64,000 nt of DNA from Lachnospiraceae bacterium (lineage in GTDB: Bacteria > Bacillota > Clostridia > Lachnospirales > Lachnospiraceae), in assembly GCA_910575275.1 (NCBI GenBank), contig CAJTEE010000003.1, positions 186,001 through 250,000 on the forward strand, written 5' to 3'. A program made the translations under genes and the position numbers. Positions 59,257 to 64,000 of this stretch are shown here, piece by piece; within the stretch, counting starts at the first letter, position 1, and each line of letters begins with the position of its first letter. The notes under the pieces were generated by a model. The model did not search any database. It was given only the letters and a program-made list of their open reading frames with translations, and was not told the DNA's origin.

Positions 59257-60375
59257 ATGAGAGCAATTGAAGATAACAGTGGAATTTCAGAATATGTATT
59301 GTCTGATTCGATTCATATGTCGCCGGCAGAATGTTTGATAGAGGACGCGGTGTTAATCGCATATTTAGACTATGAAAGGCTGTTTGATGAATGTATTTCA
59401 TGCTTATGTGAAGTCCCGACAGAAATCGATATTCATATAATTACGACGTCAGCAGAAAAAAGGAGACAAATAGAAGAAATATGTTTGAAAAAGAGGGCGG
59501 CATACAAAGAAATTCAGATAGTTAAAACCGTAGAATGGAGACCTGATACGTTATTTACTACATGCGCGGAAATCTGGAAAAAGTATTCGTATTTTTGCCT
59601 TATACAGGACAGAGTTATGTCAGAGAATGTATATCCTAAGAAAATTGAGGAAACCTGCATTTTTTTGACGTGGGAAAATTTGTTAAAAAATGAAATCTAT
59701 ATACGAAATCTATGGTACTTTTTAAAGACACATGAAAGGCTGGGAATGCTTATACCGCCTGCGCCCTATCATGCGGATCATTTTATCAATTATGGAAAAA
59801 ACACCGAGGCATATCGTTGCCAGTCAGTCTCCGAGAGCGCATTCTGGTGCAGAACCGCGGCGTTGTTTACACTCGAAAGAAGACGGCCTGCAGAACGCGA
59901 ATGCTATGAAATGGCGATTGTAATGAGTGATAGTTTTGCGTCCATTCAGGCATCTAATTATCAGCTTTTATTGAATAATCTGGTGAAAAAGAAGACAGAA
60001 ACTATTTGTTTTGAGACATATGAGGATTTGGTTTTCCATGAGAATTACTTGAATTGCGGTAAAATTATGAAGTTTTTCGAAAGCTGCGAGCAGAAATATG
60101 TATATGGTATAGGACCTATCTCAAGTCAGGCAAGCGCATATTTGCAGAGTCAGGAAATCCCCTATGACGGCTACATCGTCACCGACGGTTGTGACCATCC
60201 GGAAAGCTTTTGTGGTAAACCTGTCTTAAAGCTGTCATCCGTACCCCCGAAAGAGGGAACCGGGATCGTCATCGCCGTAAACATGAAAAATACCACCGAA
60301 ATCGTTTCGGCCTTAAAGGAACGTGGGTTCCGTCATTTATATTTCAATCAAACAGACGAGAGGATACACGCTTGA
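59257..60375 (+). CDS. Half-length RgpF paralogue (central and C-terminal domains only)
   Basis: A 372-residue protein lacking the N-terminal RgpF transferase domain. AVLIAYLDYERLFDECISCL, ERLGMLIPPAPYHADHFINY and ESAFWCRTAALFTLER match the central domain of its neighbours; KYVYGIGPISSQASAYLQSQ, EIPYDGYIVTDGCDHPESFC and GTGIVIAVNMKNTTEIVSAL are the Rossmann-like tail. It has a good start (ATG 59257 behind caggggaaggga) and is tightly packed, so it is probably a working stand-alone subunit rather than debris; a deleted RgpF gene is the alternative. Confidence 0.78.
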   Translation: MRAIEDNSGISEYVLSDSIHMSPAECLIEDAVLIAYLDYERLFDECISCLCEVPTEIDIHIITTSAEKRRQIEEICLKKRAAYKEIQIVKTVEWRPDTLFTTCAEIWKKYSYFCLIQDRVMSENVYPKKIEETCIFLTWENLLKNEIYIRNLWYFLKTHERLGMLIPPAPYHADHFINYGKNTEAYRCQSVSESAFWCRTAALFTLERRRPAERECYEMAIVMSDSFASIQASNYQLLLNNLVKKKTETICFETYEDLVFHENYLNCGKIMKFFESCEQKYVYGIGPISSQASAYLQSQEIPYDGYIVTDGCDHPESFCGKPVLKLSSVPPKEGTGIVIAVNMKNTTEIVSALKERGFRHLYFNQTDERIHA

Positions 60376-62210
60376 GAAACAATCTGGCACTCTATGCCAC
60401 CTATGATAAAAACGGAAAAATCGACGACTACATCGTCTATTGCCTGCGGGAGTTAAAACAGGTGGCAAACGATATCGCGGTGGTAAGCAACGCGAGGCTT
60501 CCCAAGGAGGAAAGAGACAAGCTTTCCATGATCCGCTATCTGTATGAACGCGAGGATACGGGGTATGACGCGGGCGGATTTGCGTATGCACTTAAACGGC
60601 TTGGAGAGGAAGGCCGGCTGGAACAGTATGATGCGGTCCTGTTTATGAACGACTCCGTATTCGGGCCGTTTTATCCGTTCGAGGAGATGTTTGCGGCGAT
60701 GGACAGGAGAGCGGAACTGGACTTTTGGGGAATCACAAAAAGAGGAGTCTCGGATTTTGACGGAGGCGACGCCGTTTATCCGGAACACATCCAGCTCTAT
60801 TTTTATGTGGTGCGAAAGAGGATGCTGCAAAGCGCCGATTTTGCGGCCTATTGGAAGACAATTCCCCAAAAGCTGACGGACTTCAGGAGCGCGATCTTAA
60901 AATATGAATTTTTATTCACAAAGTATTTTGCAGACCGCGGCTTTCGATGGGGAGTCTACTGCGAACCGGACGGATACGCGACGGAGAATCCTCATGTGAA
61001 CATGAGCCCGTACCATTACTGCAGCTATGCGCTCATAAAAGACGCGAGATGTCCCCTGCTGAAAAGAAGGCTTTTTACGGGAGATTTTGTGGAAGGGAGA
61101 TACAGCGACCGGTCCGATTTGAGGAAAGCCGCATCGTATCTGGCGGATCATACGGACTATGACACGGATCTGATCTGGTCGCACATCCTGCGGCTGTATC
61201 CGCTTGGGGCCGTGATGGAAAGTATGCAGATGTATGAGGTGCTAGGCGCAGAGTCTGCGGCTCCCCGGCCGCGGTTCCGGCGTCTTCCGATTCGGGCAGT
61301 CGACCGGTTTGGGAACGTATTGCAGAAAACAGGCATTTCAGCCGGCGGCCCGTCGTCTGCCGAATACATATTTTTTGCGGCAATCGAGGAAAATGCAGAA
61401 ATCCCACGCGCGCTGTTGGACGCAGAGAAAAACTGTGTCCTCGAAAATTTAGTCAATCACGAAGCCTATGTTTTAAAGGTGCTGGAGCTGTTTGAGGAAG
61501 ATCCTAGGCTGGGGCTTGTAATCCCGCCTGTCAGCCTGTTCGGGAAGCTTGGCGGCACGCTCGAAAAAAGATGGAAAAGGAAAGAGATCGCAGAAGGGCT
61601 CCGGGATGCGTATCATCTGACCGTTCCGTTTGGCGCCTGCGCGCCTGTGCATGACTTTCATGCATTCTGGTGCAGAAGCAGCCTGTTGGATGAGACGATT
61701 CTGGAGGCTTTAATGGCAGATCGAACGGGGACGGTCATGCAGATGCTGCCCTTATTGGTTCAGCAGAAGGGCTATTATACAAAGATCCTGGTGAGCAGGG
61801 AGTATGCGGCGGGCCTGTTGGCCAATATGGGGCACATGCTGCATGAGCTGTTTCAGATGCAGGGGTATGAATGGACGGAAGATAAAGATATAGAAGGACT
61901 TCGGGATGAAGCTTACAGAAGGCGGATCGCCGGATTTGCTGAAAAGAAGGACAGGGTATATGTCTATGGAGCCGGCCAGCTTGCATGCAGGGTACTGCGG
62001 ATCCTGGACGAGCTTGGAAAGCCGGCCGGAGTCGTCGTCAGCGATAGAAACGGAAATGCAGAAGCCATATATGGATACCCGGTCAGGGACATAGAGGAGA
62101 CGGATCTGAAGGACTGCGGGATCATCCTAGCAGTCGGAGAGAAAAACAATAAGGCCGTCGAGGAAAGGCTTAAGAGCCTGGGAATCACGGAGTATCTGGC
62201 GCTGGTGTAA
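60372..62210 (+). CDS. RgpF-like rhamnan synthesis protein 3
   Basis: A 612-residue protein: NLALYATYDKNGKIDDYIVY, YEREDTGYDAGGFAYALKRL, AVLFMNDSVFGPFYPFEEMF, EHIQLYFYVVRKRMLQSADF; central LGLVIPPVSLFGKLGGTLEK and HDFHAFWCRSSLLDETIL; tail RVYVYGAGQLACRVLRILDE, CGIILAVGEKNNKAVEERLK. TTG 60372 overlaps the preceding stop (TTGA), with gagagg ~8 bases upstream. GC content returns to the level of the rest of the window, unlike its two upstream neighbours. Confidence 0.88.
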   Translation: MRNNLALYATYDKNGKIDDYIVYCLRELKQVANDIAVVSNARLPKEERDKLSMIRYLYEREDTGYDAGGFAYALKRLGEEGRLEQYDAVLFMNDSVFGPFYPFEEMFAAMDRRAELDFWGITKRGVSDFDGGDAVYPEHIQLYFYVVRKRMLQSADFAAYWKTIPQKLTDFRSAILKYEFLFTKYFADRGFRWGVYCEPDGYATENPHVNMSPYHYCSYALIKDARCPLLKRRLFTGDFVEGRYSDRSDLRKAASYLADHTDYDTDLIWSHILRLYPLGAVMESMQMYEVLGAESAAPRPRFRRLPIRAVDRFGNVLQKTGISAGGPSSAEYIFFAAIEENAEIPRALLDAEKNCVLENLVNHEAYVLKVLELFEEDPRLGLVIPPVSLFGKLGGTLEKRWKRKEIAEGLRDAYHLTVPFGACAPVHDFHAFWCRSSLLDETILEALMADRTGTVMQMLPLLVQQKGYYTKILVSREYAAGLLANMGHMLHELFQMQGYEWTEDKDIEGLRDEAYRRRIAGFAEKKDRVYVYGAGQLACRVLRILDELGKPAGVVVSDRNGNAEAIYGYPVRDIEETDLKDCGIILAVGEKNNKAVEERLKSLGITEYLALV

Positions 62211-62222
62211 GGGAGGCGGATG

Positions 62223-62756
62223 ATGATTTTTGAAAAATTAAAAATCGAGGGAGCGTTTTTGATCTGCCGTCAGCCCAATCAGGACGAACGAGGCTATTTT
62301 TCAAGACTCTACTGTGAAAGAGAGTTTCGCGAGGCCGGGCTTGAGATGGAAATACGGCAGATGAATCTGTGTGAAAACAGAGAAAAAGGGACGCTCAGAG
62401 GACTGCACTTTCAAAGAGGCGAATATGCGGAGGACAAGGTGGTTTCGTGTACGCGGGGCTGTATTTACGACGTGTGCGTGGATGTGAGGCCGGATTCACC
62501 GACGTATCAAAGCTATTGCGCCTGTGAGCTGTCGGAGGAGAACGGGAGGATGCTGTATCTCCCAAAGGGCTGCGCGCACGGCTATGTCACGCTGACAGAG
62601 GACTGCCAGCTTTTGTATCTGATGTCCCAGTTTTATGCCCCCGGACATGACGGAGGCTATCGGTATGACGATCCGGCCTTTCAGATCGACTGGCCGGTGA
62701 AGACCGGTCTGATTCTTTCAAAAAAGGATCGGGAGCTGCCCTTTATCGGCGGCTGA
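62223..62756 (+). CDS. rfbC: dTDP-4-dehydrorhamnose 3,5-epimerase
   Basis: A 177-residue cupin enzyme: QDERGYFSRLYCEREF, NREKGTLRGLHFQRGEY with the active-site His, DVCVDVRPDSPTYQSY, LYLPKGCAHGYVTLTEDCQL and a conserved Tyr region YLMSQFYAPGHDGGYRYDDP. It epimerises dTDP-4-keto-6-deoxyglucose on the way to dTDP-L-rhamnose, the donor for RgpF-type polymers; the companion rmlA/B/D genes are not in the window. ATG 62223 has better spacing from gggagg (62211-62216) than ATG 62220. Confidence 0.9.
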   Translation: MIFEKLKIEGAFLICRQPNQDERGYFSRLYCEREFREAGLEMEIRQMNLCENREKGTLRGLHFQRGEYAEDKVVSCTRGCIYDVCVDVRPDSPTYQSYCACELSEENGRMLYLPKGCAHGYVTLTEDCQLLYLMSQFYAPGHDGGYRYDDPAFQIDWPVKTGLILSKKDRELPFIGG

Positions 62757-62795
62757 AGCAGGAAAGAAAATAAAAAAGGTGAGGAAGCAAACAGC

Positions 62796-64000
62796 ATGAA
62801 CAAAAAGCAGTGCCGGTTTTGCGGCAAAGAATTAAAACATACAATGGTTGACTTGGGGCTTTCGCCCATCTCCAACGAATATGTGACAAAGGAGCATGTG
62901 GATCTGGGGCAGTACTATTATCCCCTGCATGTGATGGTATGCGAGGAATGCCTGCTTGCACAGGCGATGGAATATAAAGCCCCGGAACAGATCTTTACGA
63001 ATTATAAATATTTCAGCTCGTATTCCAAAAGCTGGCTGGAGCACTGTAAAAGGTATGTGGATATGATTACCGAAAGGCTTTCTTTGAACAAGGGGAGCCT
63101 GGTATATGAAATAGCCTGTAACGACGGATACCTGCTTCAGTATTTCAAGCCTTATGGGATACCCGTGTTTGGGATAGAGCCTGCCGAAAATGTTGCAAAG
63201 GAGGCGGAAAAAAAGGGGATCGACGTGGCAGTGGAATTCTGGGGCGAACGTACGGCGGCCGGGATTGCGGATGAACATGGAAAGGCGGACCTGATCATCG
63301 GGAATAACGTACTGGCCCATGTGCCGGATATCAACGGGTTTGTGGAGGGGCTTCGCATCGCCCTGAAGGAGACAGGGACCATCACGATGGAATTCCCGCA
63401 TTTATTGAAGCTAATCGAGCTGAATCAGTTTGATACGATCTATCAGGAACATTTTTCCTACCTTTCCCTTTTGACCGTACGCCGGATCTTTCAGGCGCAT
63501 GGGCTGAAGATCTACGACGTGGAGGAGCTGGCGACCCATGGGGGTTCGCTGCGGATTTATGCGGCGCATACAAAAAACGCCGCGTATGCGGTATCAGAGA
63601 ATGTAAGCCGGGTGATACGGGACGAAAAAGAACATGGCTTTGAGCAGATGGAGACGTATGAGAATTTTGCGAAACAAGTGGAGGCGATCAAAAGGGACAG
63701 CTGTAAGCTCTTAATCAGGCTGAAGGAGGAGGGGAAAAAAATAGCCGCGTTCGGGGCGGCCGCCAAGGGAAATACCTTCCTGAATTACTGCGGTATAGGC
63801 AGAGAGTACATTGATTTTGTGGCGGATTCGAGTATCCCCAAGCAGGGCTTATATCTTCCGGGGACGAGGATTCCGATCGTCAGTCCGGACAGGATACGGG
63901 AGGAAAGGCCGGATTACATCGTTTTGCTTGCCTGGAATCTGCGGGATGAATTTTCGGAGCTGCTTTCGTATACGCGCGAATGGGGCTGTAAGCTGATCAC
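62796..64000 (+). CDS. Sugar C-methyltransferase, 3' end cut by window edge
   Basis: Open to the window end (~401 codons). N-terminal zinc-binding part: CRFCGKELKHTMVDLGLSPI and CEECLLAQ. Central methyltransferase: LVYEIACNDGYLLQYFKPYG, LIIGNNVLAHVPDINGFVEG, HFSYLSLLTVRRIFQAHGL. C-terminal Rossmann-like domain (KKIAAFGAAAKGNTFLNYCG, GLYLPGTRIPIVSPDRI). This three-part order is that of NDP-hexose C-methyltransferases (TylC3/NovU type) that make branched deoxysugars. The C-terminal domain is related in pattern to the tails of the neighbouring transferases. ATG 62796 follows aaggtgagg. Confidence 0.87.
   Translation, partial: MNKKQCRFCGKELKHTMVDLGLSPISNEYVTKEHVDLGQYYYPLHVMVCEECLLAQAMEYKAPEQIFTNYKYFSSYSKSWLEHCKRYVDMITERLSLNKGSLVYEIACNDGYLLQYFKPYGIPVFGIEPAENVAKEAEKKGIDVAVEFWGERTAAGIADEHGKADLIIGNNVLAHVPDINGFVEGLRIALKETGTITMEFPHLLKLIELNQFDTIYQEHFSYLSLLTVRRIFQAHGLKIYDVEELATHGGSLRIYAAHTKNAAYAVSENVSRVIRDEKEHGFEQMETYENFAKQVEAIKRDSCKLLIRLKEEGKKIAAFGAAAKGNTFLNYCGIGREYIDFVADSSIPKQGLYLPGTRIPIVSPDRIREERPDYIVLLAWNLRDEFSELLSYTREWGCKLI

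Overview
The window looks like chromosomal DNA of a Clostridia bacterium, most likely a gut Lachnospiraceae relative. This rests on moderate GC, strong Shine-Dalgarno sites, a predominance of ATG starts with some GTG/TTG, an Lsa-like ABC-F gene, many solute transporters for sugar acids, a Spo0A C-terminal-type remnant, and RgpF/rhamnose-type glycan genes. No rRNA, tRNA or CRISPR array was seen. The species cannot be named from this sequence alone.

Layout. 1-4.1 kb: a Cdd1-like protein, a GNAT acetyltransferase, an ABC-F ribosome-protection gene behind a promoter, 3-codon leader and terminator (probable attenuator), and a YjbR-MGMT fusion. 4.1-5.5 kb: a DRE-TIM aldolase-like gene that lacks its His ligands and a broken LysR gene. 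5.7-10.9 kb: an IclR-controlled NMT1/SsuA-type ABC transporter with two permeases and an embedded nucleoside phosphorylase. 11-20.2 kb: a DUF5107-TPR protein divergent from an unusual sensor/HTH regulator, then a ribose-type ABC transporter and a creatininase-family hydrolase. 20.3-31.7 kb: an IclR gene divergent from a dipeptide-type ABC transporter (binding protein carries an in-frame stop), followed by an enolase-superfamily dehydratase, RraA, 2-hydroxyacid dehydrogenase, SDR and zinc alcohol dehydrogenase, which together read as an acid-sugar or hydroxy-acid uptake and catabolism operon. 31.7-32.9 kb: decayed remnants and a DUF5655 gene. 33-37.8 kb: GntR regulator, TRAP transporter and a mannonate dehydratase-like enzyme. 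38-43.7 kb: RpiR regulator, short 6-phosphogluconate dehydrogenase, a phosphohexuloisomerase-like SIS protein, gluconokinase, a MITE, a broken HTH gene and a short pyruvate kinase. 43.7-45.8 kb: ilvN and ilvB on the minus strand.

46-48.9 kb is the most interesting stretch. It holds a small serine recombinase, a broken Spo0A_C-type gene, a promoter enclosed by a perfect 21-bp inverted repeat, and a full-length TnpB homologue in which all three RuvC catalytic acidic residues are replaced (D to R, E to R, D to A) while the zinc ribbon and the rest of the fold are kept. A structured omega-RNA-like 3' region follows directly. This matches the TldR type, nuclease-dead TnpB proteins that act as RNA-guided transcription repressors, and it sits immediately upstream of a 15-kb surface-polysaccharide cluster (48.9 kb to the right edge). 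That cluster has a GT-B-like transferase, a radical SAM gene with an in-frame stop, a methyltransferase, a GT2, three RgpF-like proteins plus one half-length paralogue, RfbC and a C-methyltransferase cut by the window edge. The working idea is an RNA-guided, possibly phase-variable regulator beside a cell-surface glycan locus. The motif losses are read directly from the sequence; the regulatory role, guide and inversion are inference.
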